Source of the DNA: Vesta saturnalis
Lineage: Eukaryota > Arthropoda > Insecta > Coleoptera > Lampyridae
NCBI GenBank assembly: GCA_036346205.1
Contig: JARFJB010001278.1
Span: forward strand, 7,488,501-7,552,500
Direction: 5' to 3'
Length of the DNA stretch: 64,000 nt
Shown here: positions 1-11,417 of the stretch, piece by piece
How positions within the stretch are numbered: position 1 is the first letter of the stretch
Layout of the letters: each line of letters starts with the position of its first letter
The notes under the pieces: generated by a model
The model's input: only the letters and a program-made list of their open reading frames with translations
Databases searched by the model: none
What the model was told of the DNA's origin: nothing
Position numbers and translations under genes: made by a program

Positions 1-318
1 GTACTAATTTAGTTAGTGAGTATCTAAATATATCCTATGACCGCAAATTATGTTAAATTTATTACAGCCAATAAGAAAAAGGATAAAAGAAAATCTCACT
101 ATGCGCATGTAATTTTAACGTAACTATTATTTTGTAATACGTAATAAAATTTATATTTATTTACTGTTGTTTTGGACAACCTACGAAGCCGCAAACTTAT
201 TGATACGTGTTGTAAAGATTTCCAGATTTATTATAAGTTTTGTTATAAACGAATAAGTTCAAAAGTAAATATGTAATTAAAAATTATTAATTTTATTAAA
301 TACATAAATAAAAGTTTA
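1..318. other. AT-rich, no gene
   Basis: No open reading frame or family resemblance was seen. The segment 226-285 recurs with few changes at 61990-62045, near the end of a mariner copy, so it is probably a short leftover of that element. Confidence 0.5.
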
Positions 319-388
319 CCTCGAGTAGGATTTAAACCTACGACCTGTACTTTGCTAGAGTACGCGCTAACCAACTGTGCCATCAAGG
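319..388 (-). repeat. tRNA-derived repeat (pseudo-tRNA)
   Basis: On the minus strand this folds as a tRNA. The anticodon arm GTACT/AGTAC closes a 7-nt loop CTAGCAA, giving anticodon AGC. The T arm GTAGG/CCTAC closes a loop TTTAAAT, where a working tRNA would have TTCGAAT. The acceptor stem pairs at about 6 of 7 positions and the D arm is imperfect. A diverged homologue lies at 62090-62160. The altered T loop and the second copy suggest a dispersed tRNA-derived repeat or SINE head, not a working tRNA gene. Confidence 0.6.
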
Positions 389-539
389 TTAAATCTGATT
401 ATCAATAACTGCTACCATCAGGAGATGCTGTCCATTCCTGTATATCGCTCCAGGAATGATATTGCTGCTTGCATTATAATGACTTTACTTGCTCGCAATT
501 GTACTAGGACTAAATACTGTTGAGGAAATGATTCATCTG

Positions 540-1440
540 TAATTTACACATGGTGGGGTTGTAGTATGACCTTGGTCTACTTTTAGCATAGACCTTTCAT
601 TCTTTTGTTTCCATGAACTGATTCTATTTTATATTAATAAGAAATGTAATATGATACACCTGCAGGTCATTAATTACTCTTTGACCTTGAAAACCTATAT
701 TTAGATTTCTAAAATTGTAGTATGATGGCCTAGCAATTTCTATTTTAGCTTTAAATTGTGATCGAAATGTGTCCTTGATTTGAGTACCTCTTACATGTTT
801 AAACTTGTTAAATACCCACCTTGTCCTACTTTTAGTTTAGAAACACTAAGAAGTCTCATACGATACTACAGGTCAATAAACTTTGACCTTGACCACTCTA
901 TTTTTAGACTTCTAAAATTGTAATATGATGATAACATTGCAATTTCTATTCACACCTCCTGTGGTTTATATCACAAAATTGTGTCCTTGACTTAAGTACC
1001 TATGACAACATGTTTAAACTTGTTAAATACACACCTACTTTTAGTTTAGTAAATTATTTCACCTTGACCCAATTTAGTCAATATAAGCACCATTTGACCT
1101 TGGTCTACTTTTTAGCATAGACAACGCATTCTTCTTGTTTCCATGAATTGATTCTATTTTTATACTTGTAAGAAATGTCATACGATACCCTACAGGTCAA
1201 TGACCTTGACACACTATTTTTAGACTTCTAAAATTGTAATATGATAATGACATTGCAATTTCTATTTTTAGCTTCTGACCTTGACATACAAATTTCTCCA
1301 AAACGTTTGACCTCGTAATGAGGATGGTGACATTGCAATTTTAGCGAGCTCCTAAGATTTAAATTTCCAAAAGTTTGACCTTGAAGAGATCCAAAAGCTT
1401 ACATTTCTCACCACCAGAGGGCGAGTGACCTTGAACTGGT
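540..1440 (+). repeat. Decayed long tandem repeats
   Basis: Several blocks recur in the same order. A motif TTCTAAAATTGTARTATGAT starts near 704, 905 and 1225. A block with ATGTTTAAACTTGTTAAATA and CTACTTTTAGTTTAG occurs near 795 and 1010. A block GGTCTACTTT.TAGCATAGAC occurs near 570 and 1102. Spacing is about 200-320 bp, so the units have indels. Many short TGACCTTG words are scattered through it. No coding capacity is visible. Confidence 0.6.
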
Positions 1441-1489
1441 CCAGAACCGGTTAATCACTACTGCCCCAATCGATGTAAATTTTGTCTTT

Positions 1490-2094
1490 ATGTAAATAGA
1501 ACTAAATTTTAATTTCAGATTTGTCCTTTGGAAAATTTAATAATGAGGAGCATTTGTTTAAGAATTGTTGCCTATGTTCGTTTCAGTTAAAATAAACACT
1601 CGGTTAAGTGTATAAGCTACAACAGTCATTAAAAAGTATATATTGTCTTAACGTATGAATTATATTACATCAGGAACCGTAAACCTAATAGGACTGTTAG
1701 ATTAAATCTGTCTGCCAGTGCATTGCGAAAACTCTCGCTGGTTGCGACGTAGGTTGCATTCCTTTCTTGGCGCGATCGTGCCTTTACTTAAATGAACAGG
1801 ATAGAAAATTTCTATTTGTAGCGTCCCCAGGTACCCTATTATGAAAAGCGTAATTTGAACTTTTTGCAAGAATGCAAATTCAAGAACAAAACAATCGCTT
1901 GACTTTACTGACAATAATGTTACTATTACTCAAATTAGAAGTTAGACTTTATTGACAAGTCTGGTATTTAATTACTCGTAAACATCAAATCTGATCAAAA
2001 GAATTGGCCGTCTAGTGGTAGGTACGTTGTGCTTTTGAATTAGATAGGCTGGATGAGGTTAAGCGTTGCATCATGTGGGGCAGGTAAAAAATGA
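1490..2094. other. Unannotated AT-rich stretch
   Basis: No gene or clear repeat was recognised. The short minus-strand frame at 1702-1914 has no family features. Confidence 0.4.
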
Positions 2095-2870
2095 AACTAC
2101 TCAAATTAAAATTAACGAGCTTTGCACAATGATGGTTCAACCGTTAATGGACTATTGTGGAAAGAACCACCAATAAAACCCACTTTATTCATAAATAAGT
2201 AATGGCACAAGTACATTAAGAAATCAAATAACATAAAAAACAATGAAAAGGTTAAATATATAACAAAACACCATTAAATTATGCCGGCCTTTAAGTAAAT
2301 AAGCAAATAAAACAATAAGGCAAACTTCGGTACATATAAAATATAATAACAGTAAAATTGCACAGGTGATAATAAGGTAAATGCAAGGACAAGCAAAAAA
2401 AATAGGTAAGAAATTTACACATACACAATTGTTTAGTGACTAAATAAGCACAAAATACATACGTAAAATTACAATAAATTACATATAAGAGAAATCAGTT
2501 CGCAAGCAAACAATTCTACTCGAACAAACTGACACAAAAGAACCTCATTAAAACAAAGCCTTATAAAGGTAAATTGTAAATAAATCATAACATCGTGACC
2601 GATATATAAGTTTGAGTGCGTTAGAAAAATACAGCGCCCTTTCTCAGGTAATCCATTCATCTATACAATAATAAAAACAATAAAAATAAAATTGAGGTGT
2701 TTAATGGACATCTGCACACGGGAGTATGTAAACACTCGACAATTATTACCATTTTAACCAAGGTCTATCCTGTATCCGCTCGCCAGGTCCAACCTCTACA
2801 CAAATATAAATATGAACAACTGTCTTTTATTTTAGCAGATTTCAGCTTAATGAACCGCGTGCGAATGAGA
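2095..2870 (+). repeat. LTR-like repeat, copy A
   Basis: About 780 bp that recur in the opposite orientation at 5300-6192. The match runs from the outer end (CTCAAATTAAAATTAACG) to the inner end near CAGATTTCAG. The outer parts match at high identity, with the inner half more diverged. There is no open frame of note. Because copy B leads directly into a gag frame, the repeat is probably an LTR, but the two copies are inverted relative to each other, which a normal LTR element does not show. Confidence 0.65.
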
Positions 2871-2879
2871 TACCTATGC

Positions 2880-3700
2880 AAGACAATGTTTAATTTTTAA
2901 TACGTTACATAGGCTTGTAAAGTTATTTGCTGCGAGCTTTCATTTATATAAAAATACCTACTTAGACTTGAATATATTCCGTTTAGTTAAACACTTTACC
3001 ACCAACACGACGTGTTAAAATACGCGCTTTAAAGGGCGACAATTAATTATAGATTAATCTTTGGAAAAATTTACATTAAAACATACACTAAAAAAAAAGA
3101 ACGAATTAGCGTTTTAGTTTTGCTAGAAGGTACAAGACAAAATATTTATAGACCGAACGGTTTACAACGGGAGTTTCTAATTAAAACAATGAAAGCAATC
3201 CGGCTCAACCAAACCTCCGATTTCAAACTAACTATATTTACCCCCGAAAATCAAACCCCGTTATTGCAAGTAATAATAAAAAAACAAGAAATTATTTCGT
3301 GAAACATTTTTCGCATCTAACAGAACGAAATCTTAAATCAAGATATTACAAATCCACTAATTATCTTTCCTATCGCGATAACAATGGCGATTTGACAAAC
3401 GTTTATTACAATAATAACATTTTGTGGTCCGCTACCTACAGAACGCCCTTTGAAAACTCGACGCTGTCTGCTCGAAACATCGAGAGTTTTCAACATAACA
3501 TCCTTCGCTTCGGATCTGGTCCTTCGCTACCTTCCGCTATGAACTAGAGCCATTAGTACTAAAATAAAACTTAATAGGAACCAGCTTAACTAGGCAACCT
3601 AAAATAATATGAATAATAAATAGAAAATAAATAAAAAAAATGGGTATATACAACCAGGCTTCTACTTATTTTGTTACACGCTAGATGCCTAGGTACAGCT
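2880..3700. other. Unassigned core of retroelement region
   Basis: The plus strand has two abutting short frames (3120-3302, 60 residues; 3299-3547, 82 residues; start and stop overlap by four bases). Neither resembles a family I know. They follow LTR-like copy A in the plus direction, so they might be leader or envelope-region debris of a retroelement. They could equally be chance frames. Confidence 0.3.
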
Positions 3701-3713
3701 AATATTCCTAGAT

Positions 3714-3926
3714 TTATTCGGGCCTATGATAAAACTTCAGGTTAGTAATGTTATAATTTCTCTTGATAGAATCCATCTCTTCATCCAACAAACGGTACAC
3801 GTTCGGGTAGTTTGGCTCTAATACGAAACCGGAATGTAGAGAGAAACTTTGATATTTGTTTCCTGGAGGCGTCCGAAATATTACTTTCCTTAAGTAAAAC
3901 GTAGTCGTCGATACACAGTCTGTCAC
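3714..3926 (-). pseudogene. Ty3/gypsy integrase C-terminal fragment
   Basis: A 70-residue minus-strand frame. Its second half reads PNYPNVYRLLDEE, then a short spacer and NITNLKFYHRPE. This resembles the region after the integrase core of Ty3/gypsy elements, where a strand like 'NVYRL.DE' is followed by 'V.DLKPYHRP'. It lies downstream, in the minus direction, of the gag and RT pieces at 5105-4290, as expected for gag-pro-RT-IN order. The integrase catalytic core is not visible. Assignment rests on motif order, not on a search. Confidence 0.5.
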
Positions 3927-4289
3927 CTTGATGTTTGAAACCTCGTACGAACTTTATTCCAAATCACCGCCGGCGATTCAGTGGCGGAGATGGATAACAT
4001 TTTCTCAGGCAAGTGGCAAACCGATCCCTCGAACGCGAACATTTACAATATCACAAGTAACCGTGCTCAAATGGGGCACGATATGAAATAGACATTCTAT
4101 ATATTTAACGTGATTAGCTCAAAATTAGCATACGGTATTTCTTCAATCCTAAAATAATAGCAACAATTCATTTCTTGTGACCGTATGTAGTAATTCTGAC
4201 ACGTGACGGACCCGACTTGAAAACCCTATGCCCTGTTCGTTCTTCGCTAAGTTGGTACAATTCAATCCCGACGGCCAACTGTAACTATC

Positions 4290-4625
4290 GAACTGTATAG
4301 AAGGTTTAAAAAATCTGGACGTGATAGCATCACAGTATTCAAAAATAATCTTTTGGTTTATTCAAATTTTGCTGTTCCCATCTAAGGAACTGTCGTAGTA
4401 AAGACAATTTCTCGGGATCAGATTTAACACCTAGCAGTTATAATATGTCCCAACAATCTCTTTAAAAAATCTGTTTTTTAATATTTATGGCCATACCGCC
4501 CTCCTGGAATTGAATAAAAAGTTTCCTAAGACGTTGTATATGATCACCAAACTATTCAGATACAACCAAAAGATCATCAACGTAAGTGAATACCAACTGG
4601 CGTAATTGATTCTCTAAAGTCACAT
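4290..4625 (-). pseudogene. Ty3/gypsy reverse transcriptase fragment
   Basis: Reading the minus strand from about 4620 gives a palm segment with the catalytic YVDD box (FTYVDDLLVVSE), then DHIQRLRKLF and GGMAINIKK. After a frameshift comes a GHI..A.GVKSDPEKL stretch, the usual Ty3/gypsy thumb region. An in-frame TAG follows the YVDD box. The upstream fingers, protease and most of the RT are missing because the gag fragment abuts directly, so the copy has a large internal deletion and is dead. It sits between LTR-like repeats A and B. Confidence 0.75.
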
Positions 4626-5105
4626 CCCTAGCTCTTGAGAAAAAAACCTAGTTTCCCCTAGGGTCGGTTCCCGAAGAACGAGGAGAGGGCGCATTAGGGA
4701 TCCAAAATGGCGTAGGTACGCTAAAAGAAGGTAAACGTGCGGATAACTCACTAGCAAAATTGACAGCCTGAACTTGCAGAACGTCATTTCTCGGTTTCTT
4801 TGCTTCAATACACGATAACCGTTCAAGCTCCGGTCTGAACATACTCCCCATAATGATTGGGTGGCAAGAGGATATTGACGCATAATCTCGTGCAAAATAA
4901 CTACCTCGGAGATGGGAGGATCAAAAAGCCCATAGTCATTAATTTGTTTCAGAAAATATTCGGATAACGACAACCTTCCTTCCGGGTGATGACGCATGTT
5001 ATAGAGTTTATTGCGTTCAATGACCTGTTTCTCGGGTGACCAAAAATGCGCCAAAAAGCTTCTCTTAAACGAACCGTAATCTCGCCAATCGACCTCATTT
5101 ATCAA
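4620..5105 (-). pseudogene. Retrotransposon gag fragment
   Basis: A 161-residue minus-strand frame. Residues 1-95 look like a retrotransposon gag (capsid) region: tryptophan-rich WRDYGSFKRSFLAHFWSPEK, then QVIERNKLYNMRHH, LSEYFLKQINDYGLF, and a helix with LHEIMRQYP. This matches the general pattern W..F...F...W....Q...L seen in many Ty3/gypsy gags. The rest of the frame has lost similarity. No zinc knuckle is visible. It begins just inside LTR-like copy B, consistent with the 5' end of a minus-oriented element. Confidence 0.6.
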
Positions 5106-5299
5106 CGACTAACTTTGAGCACTGGCTTCTAAACACGTTTTTGCCTCTCTCAAGTAATCCTCACCCGACAAATGCAAGATTCCGCAAACTGCTCAAATTT
5201 ACACAAGAAAACAATAGGGTGCAACCAATAGTTACCGCGAAAAATTGGCCGCGAAGGCTCACTAAACTGAAATCTGCCAAAATAAAGGACAGTACAGCG

Positions 5300-6192
5300 C
5301 TCTCTCACTCTTGTATTTGGGTGAATTAGCATTGTTGTTTGTTGTTTATGTTTATATTTGTCTAGAGGTGGGTCTATCCAGCGGGTACAGGATAGACCTT
5401 GGTTAAAATTGTAATAGGCAGTTGCCAAGTGTTTACATACTCCCGTGTCTAGATGACCATTAAACACCTTATTTTTATTGTTTTTATTGTTATATAGATG
5501 AATGAGTTACCTGAGAAAGGAGCTCTATATTTTTCTAACGCACTTAAACTTATATATCAGTCACGATGTTATGATTTATTTACAACTTACCTTTGCAAGG
5601 CTTTGTTTTAATGAGGTTTTTTTGTGTCTGTTTGTTCAAGTAGAATTGTTTGCCTGCGAACTGATTTCTCTGTATATGTAATTTGTTGTAATTTTACGTG
5701 TAAATTTGTCACCTATTTTTTTTTTGTCATTGCATTTACCTTATTATCACCTGTGCAATTTTACTGTTGTTCTGTTTTATATGTACCTAAATTTGCATTT
5801 TATTGTTTTATTTGCCTATTTACTTAAAGCCCGGCATGATTGGATTTAGAGGGCCACATGTTTGGTATTACAATTTTTATTCTGATTTATTTATGACACA
5901 ATTGTGGGAGTGACTACATAGTTTTTTTTTTAAATTGTGTTTATGTGTAGCTAAAATGCTTTTTATTTATTATTTTTCTAAATGTTATAATTTTGTATGC
6001 ACTTTAACCTGATTTAATGGTGTTTTGTTATATATTTAACCCTTTCATTGTTTTTTTTTGTATTTGATTTATTAATGTACTTGTTCCATTACTTATTTAT
6101 GAATAATGTGGGTTTTATTGGTGATTTTTTCCTACAATAGTACATTAACGGGTTGAACCATCATTGCGCAAAGCTCGTTAATTTTAATTTGA
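5300..6192 (-). repeat. LTR-like repeat, copy B (inverted)
   Basis: Reverse complement of 2095-2870. The outer end (CGTTAATTTTAATTTGAG at 6175-6192) mirrors the outer end of copy A. Inner similarity ends near CAGATTTCAG. On the minus strand it leads into the gag frame at 5105, as a 5' LTR plus leader would. The frames at 5150-5467 and 5624-5827 are incidental. Confidence 0.65.
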
Positions 6193-7850
6193 GTAATGCA
6201 TTGCAGCTATCTTGTCTACTGTGAATCTCAAGCCAGTTTTTTCAGCTAGTGCCACAATTTCATTAATTGGTTCTTGAAGTGATTCTTGTATATAATGGAT
6301 TGTGTTGTTTTGACAAAATATTATTAGGTCATCTACATAAATACATTTATAAACTAATGGTTGCTTTAATAACACTAAATGGTTGATTCCGATTATAAAT
6401 AGTACAGCTTAATACGGAACCTTGCGTTATATATATTTAATAAGTGCTGTTTTTTAGGTAATGGGAGTTTTTGAAGCATTACATACGCGACTGAATCTGG
6501 TCCAGGAGCAGTATTTTTACATCTTACAAGTGCGTTATTTAACTCGGTGAGGGTAAATGGTACGTTATAGTCACACTTTTCATTTATGTCGAAGTTTAGT
6601 TCTTCCTCATTTTGCAGTTTGGTTTTTTAAAAGCTTCTGTATAGTTTTCTGAGCTGCTGTTATTTGCGAATTGTTGCCCTAGCTCTTCTACAATGTTTTC
6701 ATCCTTTGTAATTTTTTTTCCTTCTACTATTAACAACGAGGACAAATTTTCGTTTTGCTGGCCAATTATTGATTTGACTTTTTTCCAAACTGCACTGCTA
6801 TTCGTTTGAATATTGATAGTGGTCACGTATTTTTGCTAAGAATTTCTTTTTGCAATCAGTATCTTTCTGCGTACTTTAGCACGTGCTTTTTTAAAATTGA
6901 TCATGTTATCAGTAGTTGGCTTTCGTTTGCATATAGTGAATAATTTTCTTTTCTGTTTGATTAAATTTTTTATTTCTTCTGACCACCAAGGTACAGTAAC
7001 GGGTTTTCGTTCTGTGCCAGACTGTGGAATTGTTTCTGTTGCGGCGTTTAAAACAGTTTGAGTGAAAAATGTCACTTGTTCTGTTTCCAATGATTCATCG
7101 TATTGATTTAAATTTAACACAGTTTCGTATTTTTCCCAGTCTGCTTTTTTAATCAACCACTTTTTCTGTATTGCCCTCTTATTTATTTCATGGTGAGTGG
7201 AAATGAATGATCACTACCATAATAATCGGTATGTGCTAGCCATGCTATTTTTAATGCTATAGTTGATGAGGCAAATGTGAGGTCTATTGCGGTGAAATTG
7301 CGTGACTTAGCATTAAAATGTGTGGAACCACCTGTATTAAGTAGCACTAAGTCGTTATTTTCGATTAGTTGTTCTACTGAACGAGCTCAGTCTGTCTGTG
7401 CGATCCCCAGACCTTAGAATGTGAGTTAAAGTCTCCTACAATAATGAAGGGCGGTGTTAGTTGTGCTATTATATTTTCAAGATCTTGCAATGTCCAGTTA
7501 AACGATGGTAAGTATACATTGCCGATAGTTATGCTAACTGGATATTCAATTTTAATTGCAACAGCTTGTATATGTGTATTTAGTTTATAAACGTTATGTG
7601 GTATGTTGTTTTTATGTAAGTTGCTACACCTCCACTAGCCCTTTCGTTGCCAACGAAATTTTGTTGTAAGAATGGTACCTTTAGATGAAATTTTCGTTTC
7701 CTTTAAGATGTGTTTCTTGTAAACACAAGCAGAAGGGTTGATATTCGCATATAATCATTTTTAATTGACAATAGTGGTATTTTAACCCGTTGAAATTCCA
7801 TTGCAGGATGTTTTCTTTGTTATCGAATGTTAGTGTTAAGGTATTGTAGT
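6184..7850 (-). pseudogene. I/Jockey-type non-LTR retrotransposon remnant
   Basis: Minus-strand pieces of one ORF2, in order. An N-terminal endonuclease starts near 7830 (ILQWNFNGLKYH, then LCLQETHLK) and runs, frameshifted, to about 7180 with FTAIDLTFASS and GSDHSFPLT. A linker at 7156-6836 contains VPWWSEEIKNLIKQKRKLF and FKKARAKVRRKILI. A second linker at 6826-6596 contains VWKKVKSIIG. RT fingers with NTAPGPDSV lie near 6500. A palm with CIYVDDLIIFCQ lies at 6375-6184. An internal deletion joins fingers to palm, and the C-terminal part is lost at the junction with LTR-like copy B. The 5' end is cut by the next element at 7852. Several stops make it inactive. Confidence 0.8.
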
Positions 7851-7851
7851 A

Positions 7852-10800
7852 TTTTTTTTTTATGATTGTGGACCTGAACAGGCTAAATAAGGCCTATCGT
7901 GCTAAAGCACTCAGGAACACTTAGGAGGATGGATAGAGGGATAATGAATTGCCAATAGATGCCTATGAACAGCTACCTTAAATTTTCTCATATCATAAGT
8001 GAGAGGAAAACAGGAACTAGGGAGATCATTCCAGAGTTTAGAAGCCGTGTAGAAATATGTGGATTGCGCCCGTTTGGTACGACAAGTGGAGATTTGTACT
8101 GCATACTGATGATGTGAATGAGCGAACCGACTGTTTCTCGCAAAGATAGCCGGAGATGGTATCAAAGAATGTAATTCACCAGCACAATAGCCGTTGTAAT
8201 AACGATAATACAAAGAAAGAACTGAAACCATCCTTCTATGCTCAAGGGACTGTATGTGAGAAGTTAAGGACGGGTCATTTATAAGCCTAATCGCTCTCTT
8301 TTGAATACGATCAACGATATCGAGAGCGTATTGGGGAGCACTAACCCAAAGGTGAGAATTATATTCCAGATGAGGCCGAATTTGGGCCTTATGCAGCAGA
8401 AGGAGTTGTCGAGAGGTAAAGTACTGCTTAGATCTGTACAAAAGCCTATTTTACGAGCAGCTGTTTTGGTAGCTGACAGAAGATGGTCAACCCATGAGAG
8501 ATTTGAAGATACAGTCATACCCAACAGAGTAATAGAGTCTGAAAACTTAAGAACTGAGCCATTCATACTTACAACAGGAAATGATCGATCTTTTTGGCGG
8601 ACATAAGGCAACACTGAGTTTTGTTAGCATTAAATTTAACTAGATTATTGCTTCCCCATTCGAGAATACGTTGAATGTCTTTGTTGATTGAATTTGCCAT
8701 TTCAGCTTTAATTTCCTGATTTGACGTATAACTATGAGTAGACTGAGATGAACTACAGTGAAGAGTGCTATCGTCAGCAAAGCAATGGATGGGGTTAGTT
8801 GTTGAAGAAATAAGGTCATTTATGTACAGCAGAAAAGTGTAGGCGCTATAACGGATCCCTGTGGTACGCCCGCGTTAATGCTAACTTCTTAAAAAAAAGC
8901 CATCAACTGCGACACGTATTCGTCTTTTATCAAGGAAACTAGAAACCCAGTTGATGAGCGTATCATTTAACCCAAACGAGGTGAGTTTGGCAAGTAAACA
9001 CTTATGCCAAACTTGGTCAAATGCCTTTGAGATATCTAAAGCGACTACAACTGTTTCACCGGACTGCTCTACTGTATTGTTCCAAACTTGGGTCACATAT
9101 GAAAGAAGATCGCCTGTTGAACGACTTTGCCTAAACCCATATTGGTGGTCACTAAGGAGTTTGTTAGTTTCAAGGAACGTGAGCAGTTGCTGATTGATGG
9201 CTTTTCCATGATTTTAGACAAAATGGAAGTGATGGCAATTGGTCTGTAATTTGAGGATCGGTCTTATCACCTTTTTGGGAATAGGTTGAACATTTGCTAA
9301 CTTCCATGATGAAGGGAATTCCCAGAAGATATAGAGATCGTATAGAGCTTAGATAGGACTGGTACTAGTTCGGGGAACATTTCTTTAAGACAATAGCTGG
9401 GATACCGTCTGGGCCAGTCGCCTTATTGAGATCAAGCCTACTGATGATCGATTCCAAGAGCTTGTACCGAAAATGAATTGGTTTCATAACGTATGAAGAA
9501 GAGTTGACTAGGGGCACATCTTTTCCAGAATCATTGAGACACGAGTTTGATGCAAACAAATCCACAAAACGTTGGCTTTGTCTACAGAATCAGCAACTAC
9601 CGATCCGTCAATAGATGTCAGGGGGAAATGAAGATGTTCGAAAGTTTTACTAATGGCTTTTGCTAAAGACCAAAATTTACGACTGCCTAAAGGAGATGTA
9701 GCTAGTTCATTGCATTTTCGTTGTTCGAACAACTTTTAGTTTTAGTGATGACACTTTTGCAGATATTTCTAGCACCAACGTATTCTACATGACTGTCAAC
9801 CGATTTATTAGATTTCCATTTAATGTAACATTTATTTTTAAAGATATTGCATCAGAACAAGCCTTATTGAACCAGGGTTGGGAACGTGAATGACCTACAC
9901 GGTACTGTTTTTTCGGAATGTATAACTCCATTCCCATGAGGATGACTTCAGATACTGAAAGAGCGATGTCCGAAGAAGAGGACGACTTAAAACAATATTC
10001 ACGCCATGGAAAGGTTGCAAAGAAATCCCGTAAATCACTCCATCGAGCTGACTTAAAACACCACAAGGTTCTATCGGTTTTGCGAACAACAGTGGAATTA
10101 GGTACAGTAGAAATGATTTTTATTAGACAATGGTCGGAAAGACCTAAAGGCGAAAGAACGGAAGTTTTATAAACAAGAGGGTTTGATGTAAGAAAGAGAT
10201 CTAGAAGATGTGGAGTATGGTTAGGGTTATCAGGATTCTTGTGGGTTCAGAAATCATTTGTGTGAGATCACATGAAATAGCAAATGTTTCTGCACTATGA
10301 CCAGCGGGATTTGTAGTAGATGAAAATTGAAGCCAATTAGAGTTATGAACATTGAAATCGCCTACAAATGAGATATCGCAAGATGGAAACTGAGACAGGA
10401 GATAGTCAACTTTCATACTAAGGTAATCGAAGAAGTCTTGAAAGTTGCTGTCATTAGGAAACCTATAAATGCAACAGTAGAATTTCACAAAATTAGGACC
10501 AGAATGTTTAAACCAAATCACGTCAAAATTTTTATTTTCTAAGGAAGAAACCCTCTTGCAAGCAATTCTGTCCTTGATGTACGTACGTATTGAGGAAATT
10601 GCAAGTCGGGTGACTCGGAGCTTTCCGAGGAGACTTGTGTTTCAGATAGAAACAATATATCAGGTTGTAATTGTTCAAGATGTTGGCGAATAGCATTAAG
10701 ATTAGACCTGATACCGCGGATGTTTCAGTAGTGAATCAGAAAGTTGATACTTTCGATGACCGAGGTCGCTTGGGCCCTGACCTCCCGGACATCCGAATGG

Positions 10801-11055
10801 GGCAGGATTTTACGTCCGGAATTTATAACCCTAGAAACCACAGCCATCTTATTTTTTAATTTGGGACTTTTAATCCGATAGGAAGACAGCGAGGGCGAGA
10901 AGGAAGAATAAGGATGAGAATACATTAAGGATGATGGAAAAGGTAACCGGCAGTTCTTACCGAGCTCAGAAAATCGGAGACCCAATATTAAGGAGCCCAT
11001 GGTAAGGGTGGTGGTACCTCCCCGGCTGGCATGGAGTATACATGCCTACCACCTA
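7852..11055 (-). pseudogene. Jockey/CR1-like non-LTR retrotransposon, copy 1
   Basis: A nearly full-length but inactive minus-strand element of about 3.2 kb. The 5' leader and N-terminal frame lie at 11055-10725. An AP-like endonuclease follows from 10720 to 9780, with DILFLSETQ and SFVGDFNVHNSNWLQF (10521-10201) and the WFNKACSDAI linker. The RT has NKATGPDGIP (9565-9365), VVVALDISKAFDQVWH (9096-8881), NAGVPQGSVIAP, and FADD near 8790. The C-terminal domain has LHKAQIRPHLEYNSHLW, DRIQKRAIRLI and LWNDLPSSCFP (8441-7911). The T run at 7852-7862 on plus is its poly(A) tail. Frame breaks separate the blocks. It inserted into the 5' end of the preceding non-LTR element. Confidence 0.85.
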
Positions 11056-11096
11056 TAATAATATGCCGAATATCAACATTTAAAATAATTAAATTC

Positions 11097-11133
<37 letters not shown>

Positions 11134-11139
11134 CATTTC
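11097..11139. repeat. (TTA)n microsatellite
   Basis: About fourteen TTA units directly upstream of the non-LTR 5' end. A pure T run follows at about 11236-11250. Confidence 0.9.
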
Positions 11140-11417
11140 GGTCTCTACTGAAATATTAAGACATTGACCATGATATTTACTTAAATTTAGTAATTAATGG
11201 AGTACTCCAGGTTCACAGAGTTCTTTTGTTTTTGTTTTTTTTTTTTTTTTCTCATCAGTCTGACAATATTTAGTTATTTATACCACTTTAATTATTGTAA
11301 TGGTTTCTTTTATTTTCTTTTTAAAATTGTTTCCTATTTCTTTTTATGACAAAAATTCATTATATTTTATTTTTAAAATTACATTATTACATTTTTTAAC
11401 TCATTGCTAAATTAGTT

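Noticed and set aside
319..388. Functional tRNA-Ala gene
   Set aside because: The T loop is TTTAAAT, the D arm is poor and a related copy is dispersed, so a tRNA-derived repeat is more likely.
540..1440. CRISPR-like or regulatory array because of regularly repeated TGACCTTG words
   Set aside because: Repeats are long, diverged and irregularly spaced, with no unique spacers; the window is eukaryotic.
3120..3547. Two overlapping plus-strand frames as a small host operon-like gene pair
   Set aside because: No family resemblance, no splice or promoter signals, and location inside a retroelement region.
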